Assembly (NCBI RefSeq): GCF_008831285.2
Contig: NC_045143.1
Location: 1,027,503 to 1,091,502, forward strand
Length of the DNA stretch: 64,000 nt
Direction of reading: 5' to 3'
Origin: Nymphaea colorata
Taxonomy: Eukaryota; Streptophyta; Magnoliopsida; Nymphaeales; Nymphaeaceae
The notes under the pieces: generated by a model
The model's input: the letters and a program-made list of their open reading frames with translations, nothing else
Told to the model about the DNA's origin: nothing
The model's database searches: none
In this document: positions 1 through 12,840 of the stretch, piece by piece
Position numbering within the stretch: the stretch's first letter is position 1
How the letters are laid out: each line of letters opens with the position of its first letter
Translations under genes and position numbers: made by a program

Positions 1-1739
1 TTTGAAATTCCAACCAAAATTCCACTTTTAATTCATCAAAACGTCCAATTCAAAATTCAACTTCGATGTTAAGAGGTGACTTTCAAAATGTATGAATATT
101 AAATATAGAAAAATTTAATTAATCATACGGATGATCATTTATTTATTTTAAACCGATTCCAAGTAGATAACTCTACTTCTTATAAGATCCACACTTAAGA
201 CCCTTATTGGATTTAAAAGCAGAGGGAGGGAAGTCGGATATTAAATCGATGATTTTTGAATTTTAAGAATCTCAAATCCAATGCTATCAAATGCCCCATG
301 AAGGCAAGATTTCAGATGCACCCACACACGGCAAAAGAAGGCCATCAAAGGAAAGAACCGGTAGATGAGACTGGTTATCAGAATACGAACCTTGTACAGA
401 AACTAGAACAAGGATAATATTCATCCCAATAAGAACTGTCGATATAAGACGCAGCTTGACCAACGTAGTAATCTAAAGCACACGAGGTAAGCATCAACAA
501 ATTCATAAAGAACAGATCTCTTGGACGACATTTGATTTCCTGTTACTGGGACATCCTGTTCCTAGCATTCCTTGTGGGCATAATATACGCCGCCACGTCC
601 GTTCATCACATCTGTCGTGAGCATGCATTTAGCATTTGCCGTCTGTGGAGCGGTCAGGTGTTCAGTGTTCTGCGGACTTGAATTAAACGTCGTCTTCATC
701 TCCTGGCGACATACATCTATATTTGCACCCTTCAAAACTCATACCTGTGAATACAAGAAGTGTCCTCTTTGTTCTCCCGTTGAAGGACCTTCTAATGATC
801 ATGTTTTTGCAACAAAACAAGGTAGTTTTCTAAGTAACAAGATTTGCAGGCGTCTATTGAGCTTGCTTGCTTGGTCAAGCTCTCTTGGCCTTGGGCCTAG
901 GCCATGCATGAACTTGGCTCATTTGTCACCAGGATCAGCCCAGGCGAGAACCACCGAGACAATCCAAACACGACCCTTCCGGCGTCTTTGCACAATCATT
1001 CGTACCACCAAGAATTGAGAAAGGGACAATCGCGTGTTACCCTTCAAATCATTTTAACTGCATCTTTTATTTACTTTAACCTACATATTTCACAGTGGCT
1101 TGAAACAGAAGCATCTCAGAGGGGAATGGAACCCCTTTTTCTCCGCATGAGGCACAACACTCTGTTTCCGTTCATCATTTTTGTTAGAAAAGCAAGTTGC
1201 CATTTATTAAGCGTAATATTTTTAGCCAAAAGAAAAAGAAAAAGAAAAGAAAAGAAAAGTGGGGTAATATTTAATGTAGAGCTGTCAGATGCAGGAATCC
1301 ATAGCCCTGCACAAGGAGGAGTTTTAGCCAGAGACTGGTGAAGTGGAGATCCTTTATTGTCGGGTGCAAAGGATACCATCGCATGGGGTCATGTACTATA
1401 AAAAGATAGCAACTCAGTTAAAACTTCCACCAAAAGGCCTCAGTTAAAGCGTTCAGTATCTGTCTTTAGGTACCACTTGTGTCATTCTGCTTGCTACGGA
1501 CTGGACAAACGCTGTACTCTACCCCTCTGGCACAACTGCTGAACCCGGAGAATTTTCTTCCAAGTAACATCCCATTATTAGTTCAAGAAACACTCGCAAC
1601 AACTCAGTAGCGAAAATCACAGGCTACAACCACAAAGAAAAAAAAAAAACTCTGCAACCAGCAACTTGATCATGTTACCAACTTTTTAATCATTATCATT
1701 TCTACACAAAAGAAGAACCAAAAGAATTGTAAACAGGTA
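1..1739. other. Left flank, no recognised gene
   Basis: AT-rich DNA with scattered short open frames on both strands that overlap one another and match no family I know. I see no splice-consistent exon series, RNA gene or terminal-repeat element. Part of the right edge may be downstream sequence of the 5-phosphatase gene, which is transcribed toward this end. Confidence 0.5.
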
Positions 1740-2417
1740 TATGGCTATGAACACGAGCCAAAACAATTTGGCCATTTTACAACCTGAAAAAGAAAAAACA
1801 AAACAATCTCAATCACTTTCTTCAGAAAAATTAAAAGGAAACTTCTCTGACTCGGCCATTTGCGCGGCACCATAACCACGCATGACGTTGGCAGGACAGA
1901 CTGTAGTTCCCTTCTGCAAGCAGCACCAACCTTGTTCTCCTGTATCATGATTCCACCAGCTAGCCCAAACTTTATCGTCAGAATAACTAATCATCCAAAA
2001 AAAGTTCTTTTTCCTCTTTTTTCTTTTCATGTATTTGCTCCAGAGTATACAGCACTCGCTCTGCCAGCCAAAAGGGAGGTATGCTCTTCGAACCAACCTC
2101 CGCGTGGCCGAATATGTGCAAACGAAGGGCCAGGCTTTCTGCCCATAATCATGCCCCATGGCATTCTCCCCATTTTGCTTTTGATGGGCAAGTGGTGGTT
2201 AAACCGGACCCAGCCAGCCCCCAACAGTTCTCGTCAAAAGGTATAGCTTTTGCTGTTGGACTCTTCAGCCCCTTTTAACTTAATGATCCACAACCCCCTA
2301 GTCAAAGTGGAAGGAGCTCTTATTAAGGATCCACTGGCTTCACAAAATGAGCCCACCTGCACAGGGAAGGAGCCAACCTGAGCTGAAGGGAGGTTCACTC
2401 AAAAGGCCAAACTAAGA
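1740..2417 (-). other. Probable 3' UTR and downstream region of the 5-phosphatase gene
   Basis: This stretch directly follows the 5-phosphatase stop codon at 2418-2420 on the minus strand. Overlapping short open frames on both strands look like chance. It should hold the 3' UTR and polyadenylation site, but I cannot fix the cleavage position. This is inferred from position only. Confidence 0.4.
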
Positions 2418-5400
2418 TCAACACCTTGACATCCCCATGCAGCTCTCTGACCTCATTAACAGCTCCTCGGCTTCCACCCTCCCGCAGGCGACGTTGCCAG
2501 TGATACACGGCTTCTCGAGCCTGGTCCTGTTGATCGTGTCCGCCTGAACCGAGAAGAGGGCGCTGACCGGCCGGTGGTCTGAGAACTTGGACTCCCATCG
2601 CCCGTAGGATATCTGGTGAATGCCTTTGCCTTTCCAGAGAATCCTGTCGCACCTAGAAAGGGAAAAAAATGAATTAGTTTATGTCGGTCCCATCAATGGA
2701 ACGGCGCTCCAATGCTTAATAAAAGGCCCTAGTAGCCAGCAATCTCACGGCTACCAAAAATTAGCTCACATGGCCTGAAGCAGAGAAATGGCAGAACTGC
2801 TGACGGCTTTCCCTACACCATGTTTCATTCTGCTACACCAGATTCCCGACTGCTATTGCTTCTGTCGGAAAGCAATCGAGGTTGCTACTTAGACTTTCTA
2901 TTTTAAAATAGTTTGAACTCTAGGAGGGAAGGTGGTAGGACCGTATCAGAAGGCAACGTGAAGTTCATAATTTAATGGCGCTCGTAACGAATCCAACAGA
3001 GCCGGAACAAGTTTTGACAAGAAAGCAGATGAAGATTAAATTATATTTGATGGACGAACACAAAGGAACCAAAAATAAAAGTTAAACCCTGCAAAATTAA
3101 AAAAACGCATTTCGCTAGATAGTGGGGAGAAGATGGTACGGGCTAATCCTTTCGAGGACAAACAAGAATGAGAAGAATGCTTAGGGGAAAATTCACAAGC
3201 ACGTAAAGTAAAGAAGAAGCCTTGACAGAGAGGGAGAGTTTTTGAGGCAAAGGGCAGTCAGCTGTCGTGTATTTTCAGCCATCGGGCCCAACGACGGGCA
3301 GGATTCCTTCCAAACTCTCTCTAACTAGATTCCTTTCCTGACAAGGGATAAGACTATGAACATGGAAATGCGAAAAAGACTAGCTCTACTGGGGCTGCGT
3401 TTGACGGTCATTTATCTGACAGACACGCGAAAGGTCTAGATCAACCTGGTAAAAACTAGAAAAGTAGAAGTAGCTTCTTAGCATGGACAAGTCCAGAGAA
3501 GTATTGACTAGGTAACACAAGCTTCTAAACGACAAAAATAACTTTTGCCTTTTTCTTGTTCCCATAGTTAATGACTGTACCTTCTCTGGCCAAATTGGTT
3601 TTCATAAAAAAATTCAGAAGAAAGTGGGGCTTCATGAACAAGCTACCTGTTTTCTGTTTTACTTTTATTTTATCTTTACTGCCTAAAGGGACCTTGCCTT
3701 TCAGTTTCTGAAGCTTTTCAGAGGAATAACGGAACAAGCTTTTCAGGGATGCAACAGAGGCATGTTCACAATCAAACCGGGAGAGAAAGCATACCAAGCG
3801 GGAGTCCGGCGCTTTTCCCTAGATCTGGCGGTCTCGACGGCGTAACGGTCTGAATTGACCAGGTACTTGTAAGTAGGCGCAAAGGAAATCCTCCCTTCTT
3901 CCCATCCTTTGAACACGCGTCCCGCTTTTTGCTCTATTCGCAGCTGCAACCAAAGTTTCATTTGTCATCAAGTATGCTCAACACGAAGGTCAAGCCAGCC
4001 AGTTATGGGCCAGGTATGACTAGTAGTGTCTTTCAGGACCCCAGTTTAAACCATAATGCTTTTTCTAGAGTGATTCTTTAAACATACTACTTGCAGACAA
4101 GGATGTCTCACGTCTCCAACCAAAACATACAAAATATAGGTCTTCGGTTTGTTCGATCGAATCTTGTGGATGTATTCCGCATCCGCATTTAATTAGGCAA
4201 GTTGACAAACTAGTTGCTTCCGCAAAAGGATAATCTTTTCAATTTAAAAAGTTTTAATAGATTGCTGTATATTATTGACTTTTATTAGATCTATCCAGTC
4301 ATTGTAGCCATGATTCAAACGAGTTTCAGCTAATGAAACCATCTAAGCTGCTAGACAAGATTAAATAAAGAAAGGAAGACAAAAACAAAAGAAAGGCTGG
4401 AAACAGGATATCTCTAACGCCAACAAGACGGAGACAACTGCAGCTGAGCAGCGATACGTGGGCTAGGTGGGTAACACATTGGTTGCAGCTTTTGACTTTA
4501 GAGTTCATCCGTGGGGACAGAAGATATCTGCTCAAAGTGGTAGGACTATTGATTCATAAAAATGCATCTCGTGCCTTTAGATAGTCAAAAGCGAGTCCTG
4601 ACTGGGCCAACTTCAGCAGAAAACTTGTCAGCCATGGTCGAGCTCATGAAAGTGGGGAATAGGCCATACCATTACAAACAGGACATGCCCCTGCAACACG
4701 TCTCTGCTTGATTTTCGACATATGATTACATTGCAGTGCATAGTTACAGTCACAGGGGTGCTCGGGAAATAAAAGTAGTTAAGATTCAGCGCAATCTGGA
4801 CTTGGATTTCCCGAAACAAAAAGGGAGTAGAACCATCAAACCCTGACTGGGTCTATTACAAATTGGCGTGTCCTAAGTTGAAAGTAAATAGCATGAGTAA
4901 AAATTTAAGGAGCATAGATCTTTAGATTTATTTACCTGATCCTTCTCCAACAGGACGTCCCAGTCCTTCCTCTGTAGCAACTTCTGAGTGTCTTCACAGC
5001 CGCATGCTAGGCGATAGTTTAGATCACCGAGCCAGATTATTCTACTGTAAGAAAATAGGTACAGTTAGTTACACATGTTGATGGCACTCAAGGGGGCTTC
5101 GAGCCTTTTACTGAAAAATGCAAAGTTGCGAAGGGTTGGTTTCTCGTGCATTGCGCGTCAGGTCAGATGCCCAAGTAGATCTATCCTTCAAGCTCACAGT
5201 GGCTATAAATTTCTATGATAGACCACTGACTTTAATGAGATGGCTCACAAACAGTATGTCCACTAAACATGGAAGAGCCCAGCTAGGAAGTATCAGGATT
5301 CTACGATAATAACGGAAGTCTAACGCATCCAATTCTTATTGCTTGGACAGATTTACGGAGGAAGCTGAATTAGATCCACAGTTTTCCATGTTTCGCTTTT

Positions 5401-8400
5401 TAGAAATGGCCCGTCATATTTAAAAGCGCATGCTCCGGACTTTATCGCAATGACATGGAGTGTGGGTTCTACCGACTGAGAAATCATGAACGCCTGCCTA
5501 CAAAAGCAAAATGCATGGCCGTTGTCAAGTGTCTATTTATGGCCTACTATACCAAAAAGTCACCAAGAGCTGTCAATTCCTGATGAGTCCGCCGTGGTGG
5601 TGTACTAATCCTTATCAGTGAACCTGTTCTACCAGTCCTAGTGGCCCTTAATACGACATCAGCTTTTGGAATCTTGTCTACTGAAGCCAATCGAAAGCTT
5701 ATGGCTGCATAGGTAAAAATTTCTGTTCATACAGTAGACTCAAAGGCCAAAATACAGTCATGTCTGTAAGATCGGAAACTAGGCATTTTCTTCAACATAT
5801 AAATAAAGCACCTCAAAGGTTGTTTATGCTAAAGTCAAAGGCCGAAATGCAGTTATTTCTGTGAGATCGGAAACTAGACATTTTCCTCAAAATAGAAATA
5901 AAGCACCTAAAAAGCTATCCATGGAGATCAGTGACTTACTCATGGTCTAAAATGCTATCTGGGGAGGGTGCAGGTCCAGAAAGTCTACGAGATACAGGGA
6001 ACCTCGTCTTCCTTAGGATTTCAATAACATCGGAATTCCTTCGGGTTTCATCACCTTCCTTCTCACCAGAGGTCAAATGTGTACACACAAAACAGAAGGA
6101 AGTTTGATGAAAGGTCATACTGATTGAAATCGAGCCCTGCGGAAATAACACATGCACCTTGTTACTATACTCATGCTTGAAGCTTTGAGAAATTATAACA
6201 GACAAGAGACCACCAGTTGATCTTCCGTATTGCATCTACTTATCCAAATCAATCTACCATGCTGGATACGGTGTCATGGAAGTGTAGATTAAGCGGGAGG
6301 AAAGACCACATTAAGTGATCCCAGAACTTTGATTCCCGAAGTGCCAAATATAAACGATGGTCGAAAAAAAGAAAAAGAAAAAGTAGGAGTCATTTTAGTT
6401 CTTAGAAAAGCCTTCCCGCGTAAAGGATTTAAATGATTCCGTCCGATGATGTACTTTACAGATGTTTGGCCGACAAGAGTGGTACTTCCGAGAAGGTCGT
6501 TTGGTTCATATCCCCGCTGTCTAAATTCTATGTCCACATCAAGCTGCAGGGTACAATTGTATAGGCCATAAAGGGAGCTGAGTTTGTGCATCAATTGGTT
6601 ATTGAGGCAGTCCAGGGAAAAATTGGCCCATCAGACAAAAAATGTTCCAAATTAAAGGAGAGCAACCTGGGCCAACAGCCTCGAAGCCTAGCTACCGGCA
6701 ACAGGGGAACAGGCCGAACATCCCCTTCCTATGAAGAATGGCCAAATTAGAAGTAGGTGATACAATAAAATTTTGAATACATGATGCTCGCAACCATAAA
6801 AGCAGAAAATGGAGAACTAAGTAGCTCAAGCAACTTCTAGGGCTAACAGTAACTTAAGCAAGCAAAGCCGTCAATCTCATAATCGATAAAACGGCCAAAG
6901 AGATCCAGAAACAGAAGACGTGATAAACTACTGACCTTGTTCCCCATGTAGCCCATTAGTCCCCGACCAACGCATGAGACTTTGAGGCTGCCAATGTGTT
7001 GCCTCAGGTCCCTGCGAATCCATACGCAGAGGAAAAGACCCACCATCTGTTTGCTGGCGGCCAAGCAGTAGCGCCCTCCGTGGTGCCTTTCCCATGCAGA
7101 CTCCGCAAGCCCGCTACACTCTTCATCCAAACAAGTGGAATTTGGGTAATTCGCGTCTTCCTCATCCATCTGACTCTCCATGGCCAGCAGATCCGAGAAA
7201 CTGACCCTGGGCTTCTGGGTCCGATGGTGGTCGGTCAATGTGGCGCCTTCCTCGTTGGAGAGGCTGAAGGTAGGGGACATGGACTCTGCCGGTGGAGACG
7301 CATCATGTCCATTCAGGGCCTGACGTATTAGTGAAAGCCACCTCATGGCAGGGCCATGGTCCTCCGCACCTAACACGTTCCCCGCGTTTAAAGGCACTAT
7401 TTCTTGAAACCTGTTTCCACAGAGAAAATCAATGGAACTTGATCTCAGAGATTATTTATGGTACATCATCCATTGTAGAGGCGAGTCCCTGCCTCCACAG
7501 TTAAAGCGAACGATACCCAGTTTAAACAAATAAAAGCACAATTTCTGGATTGCCTTTTAATAGGGACATTGGTGAACGCAATAGAAAGAAATGACTTTCA
7601 ATGGAATTCAATGGCATTAATATCACCACGCTCATGAAATTACTATTTCAGTAACAGGTTGAATACTGAAGTAAAAATTTCAACTGAATTTCGTAACCCA
7701 CCGTTGCATTTTCTATCTCATCAAGGCAAAAGCCAAGGTGCTGATCTAAAGAAGAGCTTATCTTGCAATATCCTGCAAAGTTCTCTAACATTTACCTAAG
7801 CTTAAGATGAGATATCCAGTTGATGGCCCCATTTAGCCATTTGCTAAAAAAAAAGGGGGTCATGGATACCACCTCTTCTTTCTGAATCAGGTGGGCCACT
7901 GAAACCCACCCCTGAAAAACATTCTGCAGTATGGACCGTGCCAAGGTTGATCGTCAATCAACATAAACGAGAGGAATAGGTTGAATCCTTTCTACAACAT
8001 GCACAAGTGAGCAAGGAACGGCGATTCAAGAAGCCCATGGTTCCATTCGAATCGGGGAGTCGCCAGGCTGTCCAATAGACATACTGATAACAGCTGCATA
8101 GGAGAAGTACGTGGCCCAAGGCGGCTACGTTAAGTCCAAGCCCTTTAGCACACATCCATAGTTTGTGTGTGGGGTCAATGGAGAGCATGCGACTTCAATA
8201 TCAAACACGGTATGTTTTTTGCGCCCATTTCTACAGCGTTACGCGTTATATACTCAAGACAAGCCCGCTTCACCAACGCCGACACTCTTTCTACTAATGA
8301 CGTGAAATATTTTTCAAATACTGATTGATTGGAGCTTTGCATGAAGATGCCTCTAGCGCATCCTAATCAAGAATGGCACCAATAAGAGCCAACATCACCG

Positions 8401-10050
8401 CCGCAGTCTCCAAGATTAAAAGGACCAAGTTGCCGTAAACAAGGACCCACATGTTGTTGATTCGAATCAAGTTGGTCAATGACACCTTCTTATGGATTTA
8501 CAGAATCACAGACTTTACTTTCCATCGACTTGAATAAGTTATTCCATCAGTGCAGTAATAAGTAATTCAGACAAAAAAAAAATATGACAATCAGTAAAAT
8601 TGGGGACTGGATGAGGATAACTCTATCTAAAAGTTGGGGATCTAGTTGGGTCTAATTCTATCTTAAAAAGTGGATCGAAGTTCTGAATCGGCCTCAGATT
8701 CTCCTTGGGCTGGTCAGGCCAGGACAAGGTCTGATCTGATCGCAAGAAGCAACCAGTCATGTGGTGAGTACAACTACTTACATCCCATCAAACAGCGGCA
8801 GGGTCAGCACCATGTCGACGACAAAAGAAAATAAAGGGAAAACGCATGAAAGATGCTCAGTTCTAGCATTCGCAGCCTAACTACTAAAAAGCAATAATGC
8901 AAATCCCCTTCCTTTGCTAAGACCAGGTACGAGTCCGTATTGCTCCCTTTGGAGACTGCCTACGCGGTCGGTCGTCACAACGAAAGCGGCCGTTATGAGC
9001 TAGGTTAAAGTTAAACCCTACTATGCAAAGAGAAGAATAATCTGACCGCCGCGCCGGCTCTGCATAGAGAATTCCGCCATAACAGAGACCCACCGACCCA
9101 CAGTTCACCACCAAACAGAGAGAGAGAGAAAGAGGGTACCCGAGTACGTAGATATCGGCGGGGAATTGGGCTTCTAGCCAGTCTCTGAGATTCAATCCGC
9201 CGTGAGGTGGATTACCTCCCACATTCCAAGTGCCGACGAACATCCTGATCGATCAACAGGAAGAGAGTGAGCAAGCACAAACGAAAAAGGAGGTGCCATC
9301 AGAGAGCATCTTTTTGTGTCTCTACGAACCTCAAGTTCTCGGTACCCGGGATCAGTGGTTCAGCCCTGGGCAAGTCTTGGCATTTTGGAGCAGCAAGGTA
9401 CCAGCCTCCTGAATCGTTTGGTAACAGAACAGAGAAAGCGAATGTTGGGATATTAGATGGAGATTTAACTTTTCTTTTTTCTAATTTTTGGATTGGCAAC
9501 ACGAGGGAAACACATATGGCAGGGCAGATATCATAAAGGAAGAGAGGAGATGAAATTTGGATTTTCCAGTTTTTTCTGAAGAGGAAATATTCAAAAGAGA
9601 AATTGGCTATTACCTAACAAATCCTTCTTGAGAAGGACGCATCGGTCTATGTCGGAGCAGCTAGCCCTTCGTTCTGTCGTGCCTGAACAAAAAAGTCGAA
9701 TGGCCAAAACTTAATGGTCCACTCTAGATCATCCGAAGAAGAGGAAACGAGCAGACCAAAATAGCGGGAGAAAAAGGTGGGAGAAGCGAACTTATACAAG
9801 GATGAACGGAGGCGTTGGCTCCTAGCGAATCTGAATGGAACTCGTCCGATTTGATATTGAGCCACTTTCTCATCACCATCCTTGGCCAGGAATATGACTG
9901 CAGAACGAAGAAAATGAATGAGACTGCAAGTGGTAAAAGTCAAACCCAAAATGAAATAATTTTACTAAAAACGAAGAGAAAAAGCAGTAAATTCTCTGGT
10001 CCCTGAAACGACGGATTCTTTATTACCCTGCATTTGCGCTCCTTTTTCAT
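2418..10050 (-). CDS. Type I inositol polyphosphate 5-phosphatase (10 coding exons)
   Basis: It removes the 5-phosphate from inositol polyphosphates and/or phosphoinositides and so tunes Ca2+ and membrane signalling in the cytosol or at the plasma membrane. My coding exons are 10027-10050, 9798-9897, 9614-9682, 9330-9408, 9140-9244, 6936-7410, 5940-6136, 4936-5044, 3795-3943 and 2418-2652. All junctions keep phase and the model gives 513 residues. Visible landmarks are a plant type I N-terminal motif (MRKWLNIKS, about residues 16-24), FVGTWNVGG (93-101), [14 protein letters not shown] (127-140), the catalytic motif WLGDLNYR (354-361), RTPAWCDRIL (about 432-441) and SDHRPV (460-465). Between LNAGNVLG and the GYMGNK segment lies the low-complexity insert usual in plant type I enzymes. 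The start is a 24-nt exon whose ATG and donor fit the conserved N-terminus. That exon is the least certain; the core is secure. Confidence 0.93.
5740..5925. repeat. Tandem duplication of about 95 bp in a 5-phosphatase intron
   Basis: Two adjacent diverged copies start at 5740 and 5835. Both contain the string GATCGGAAACTAG followed by ATTTTC and a run ending AAATAAAGCACCT. The pair lies in the intron between exons 7 and 8 of the 5-phosphatase gene. No coding role is apparent. Confidence 0.8.
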
Positions 10051-12309
10051 CTTTCCGCTAGCAAAATGGCCAAATTCCACCATTCTTTCCCGGAGCCACA
10101 GCGTTCCACCAAGAGGGGCAGACGGTAGAGGAGGACGCAACAACCGAACACGTCTCTCAACCACTTCGCATTAAAAGTACAACCAGCCGTAGCTCTCTTT
10201 AAGCGCCGAGTACGAGGGTGGACTTGTTAAGTTATGGGAAGCTTCTGACCGTCTTATCTTGCGACTGAAGGCCGTGAATGGGAAGGAACCACAGGCGAAT
10301 ACAATATGCAGGAAGTAGGTCAGAGTTATCTCGAGTTATCTCTTCTTCCTACCAGAATGCAAGGTAGAGGAGTGTGGGGGTGGGGCGGTGGCAGAAACAG
10401 AACCGTTCTTTACAGAACCGTTCTTTTGGAAATAGAAAATGTTGGGTTGTGGCCAACGGGGATTGATGAAGCCAAAGCAAAACGTGAACACCACGATGAA
10501 GGTTAACAATGTCGGAGAAAAGTGTGGAGAGAGAGAGAGAGAGAGAGGTGAGAAGCGAGGTAGCTACTGGCTAGATCAAAATGGGACGCCTCGGCTCAAA
10601 ATAACTGTCTGTTCCGCGTTTTGAAAGTTCACAAATCGAGATTTCGTTTCAGGGAAAGGAAGTTGCAGAAAAGATGGGGAGTCGCATTAGAATGTCGAAC
10701 AGAAAGCTCTCGTCCCAGAAAGTCCGAGACACCATTACCACCGCACCTGAAATGTCATCAGAAATCAAAACAATCCGTTAAGAAAATGAAACGAAAAGGT
10801 GAAATGAATTATTTAGCCGGTTCATCTTTGTTCCGTTCGTTACCATGCCTCCATAAGCGGTTGTCAAGGGGGGGGGAAGGCCCGCTATCTTTGGAAAAAC
10901 AGAGGAAAAAGAGCAAATTCAAAGGAGAAAAGGAAGTTTGTTAAAAAATGATCATGAGATGTGAAATAAGAAGAAATTTGAAGTTATTCAATTCGAAAGA
11001 AAGAGCGGGAATCGAGGCGCCACTTCAGACGATCGGCTAATGTTCAAACGGCAACAATCGATCGCTAAAGAAGTCAAGCTCTTTCTCGAATCGTTTGATC
11101 AAAGGAATTCCCTCGATTCCTTCGTCTTCCATGGATGAAATGGCCATGAAAAGCCTAAGGAAAATTTCCAAGATTAAGCCCGCGTTCCTTGGAAAGCAGA
11201 AAGACCACAAAAGGAAAACCGAAAACTGTAAACACTTTCAGGGCTCCAAACATCATCCAAATGGCAAAAGCTGGTTGGCAGGCAACGGAAGATCCCGTGT
11301 TGAAAACGGGAAGAACGGGGAGACGAAATGGGAAAAGAACTACAAAGAATGCGAAAAGATATCAGGTGTAACAAAGTTTGCTTTTAGTCACAGACGTCTT
11401 TAATGCTTGAAGAAAACCGAAAACGACATCAAATTGACCAACTGAAATCACCGATTACGTCTTGAGAATTTCACAAACATTTGGATAGTAAATGAAGTTA
11501 AATGGAGAAATTAATGCCCCACAAACATTATATCCAGGCGATCGGTTGTAAACGAAAACTGACATCCACAACAGGGAAAAATCGGAGCAAGACAACGAGT
11601 CTTACGGTTAAAAGAGCCTTTGCTTAACTCGTCAACTTCACAACCATTATGTCACCAAATAAACATCCGCCATGGAAAAGATTATACCGTTCAAAGATGA
11701 TACTTTCAAACTTCAAATTCCTAAAACACAAGTAAGATTTGAAAAAAATGAGGAGTTTGAGAGAGATTTATCCCCACATTCTCCTAGTTGACGAAGTCAC
11801 CGATTAGCTTCAAAAAACACATGTAATTGACTTCAACTCATGAACCCGAGAGATCAACCGATCAATCAAGTAGAGAGAGAAAGCACCTACACAGATCAGG
11901 AGAAACTTCGGTGCGGCTGTCTGCGTAAACTTCTTCAGAGATGTATTTTTCAAGTTTTTTTCCTTGATCCGAATCAAAGTATCTGCTGTCAAGTGGAAAC
12001 AGAAGAGGAAAAGGAGGAGGAGGAGGAGGAAGAAGAAGAGAATCGCCAGAAAGAAGAAGAGATACAGTGCCGCGTTGCTCTGCACGTCTGTCTGGGAAAC
12101 GGCTTCCCCTTTTAACACATACGACGAAGAAAAATATCAAACTCCACAAATAAGAAGCTGGCGAGAGAAAAAGAGAGAAAGATGAGAAAAGGGAGGGGTG
12201 TGGGCCATGGCTGGCTAAAAAGAACGGAATCTCCCATCTCTCTCTCTTGCTGTGGGTGTGGGAGTTTCTGGCAGGCCCTCGGAAAGGGTGGTGGCAGGAG
12301 TTGCCTCCC
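10051..12309 (-). other. Presumed 5' leader and upstream region of the 5-phosphatase gene
   Basis: The region between the proposed start codon and a TATA-like box at 12310-12317 is rich in purine/pyrimidine tracts (for example GA repeats near 10520-10540 and a CTC-rich stretch near 12005-12060) and holds only overlapping unrecognised open frames. A minus-strand reading frame at about 11036-11149 (37 codons starting MAISSMEDEG) could be an upstream ORF. If the TATA box belongs to this gene, the leader must contain at least one intron, and a donor-like GTAGGT lies near 11890 on the minus strand. All of this is inference. Confidence 0.35.
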
Positions 12310-12317
12310 CTTTTATA
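12310..12317 (-). promoter_or_regulatory. TATA box candidate
   Basis: The minus strand reads TATAAAAG in a GC-rich context, followed downstream by a pyrimidine-rich leader. This is a textbook plant TATA element pointing toward the 5-phosphatase gene, but the start codon lies about 2.26 kb away. It could instead serve an unannotated transcript. Confidence 0.4.
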
Positions 12318-12479
12318 CCCAGAGAACCTTCGCCCCCGGCGGCCGCCCCCGCCTTCCCTTCCTTTCCTCAATGAGAATTTTCCGAACAGTCTGCCGGACT
12401 TGTCTGACTATAATTGGTCAAACCGATTCGGACTCCGATCGGCTGAAGACTCTAAGGAGTGCGCTACGTTAAGGTCATA

Positions 12480-12773
12480 AATTTTTATAGTATATTGTTT
12501 ATGACTTTTAAATATTTATTCATGTTTAATAAAGTTTGTGATATTTTATAATTTGAAAAATCAAAAACTTCAGTGTGGAGCAACAAGCGATTTAAAAAAA
12601 AAAAAAGTTAGTTGATGATCCAGTTCACTCAGTGAGTCCGGAGTCATGACCTAATAAATGGACAATCCTAGTCAACTTAGGCAACCCATAAACTATTATT
12701 AATATCCGTTCACTTATAAGGATGTTGATATATTTGATTTGAATAAGATATTTGACTAAATTAATCCAAAAAT

Positions 12774-12840
<67 letters not shown>

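Noticed and set aside
11862-12371. 169-codon minus-strand frame rich in Pro, Leu and Ser
   Set aside because: It lies across the TATA candidate and the pyrimidine-rich leader; its length comes from low-complexity CTC repeats.
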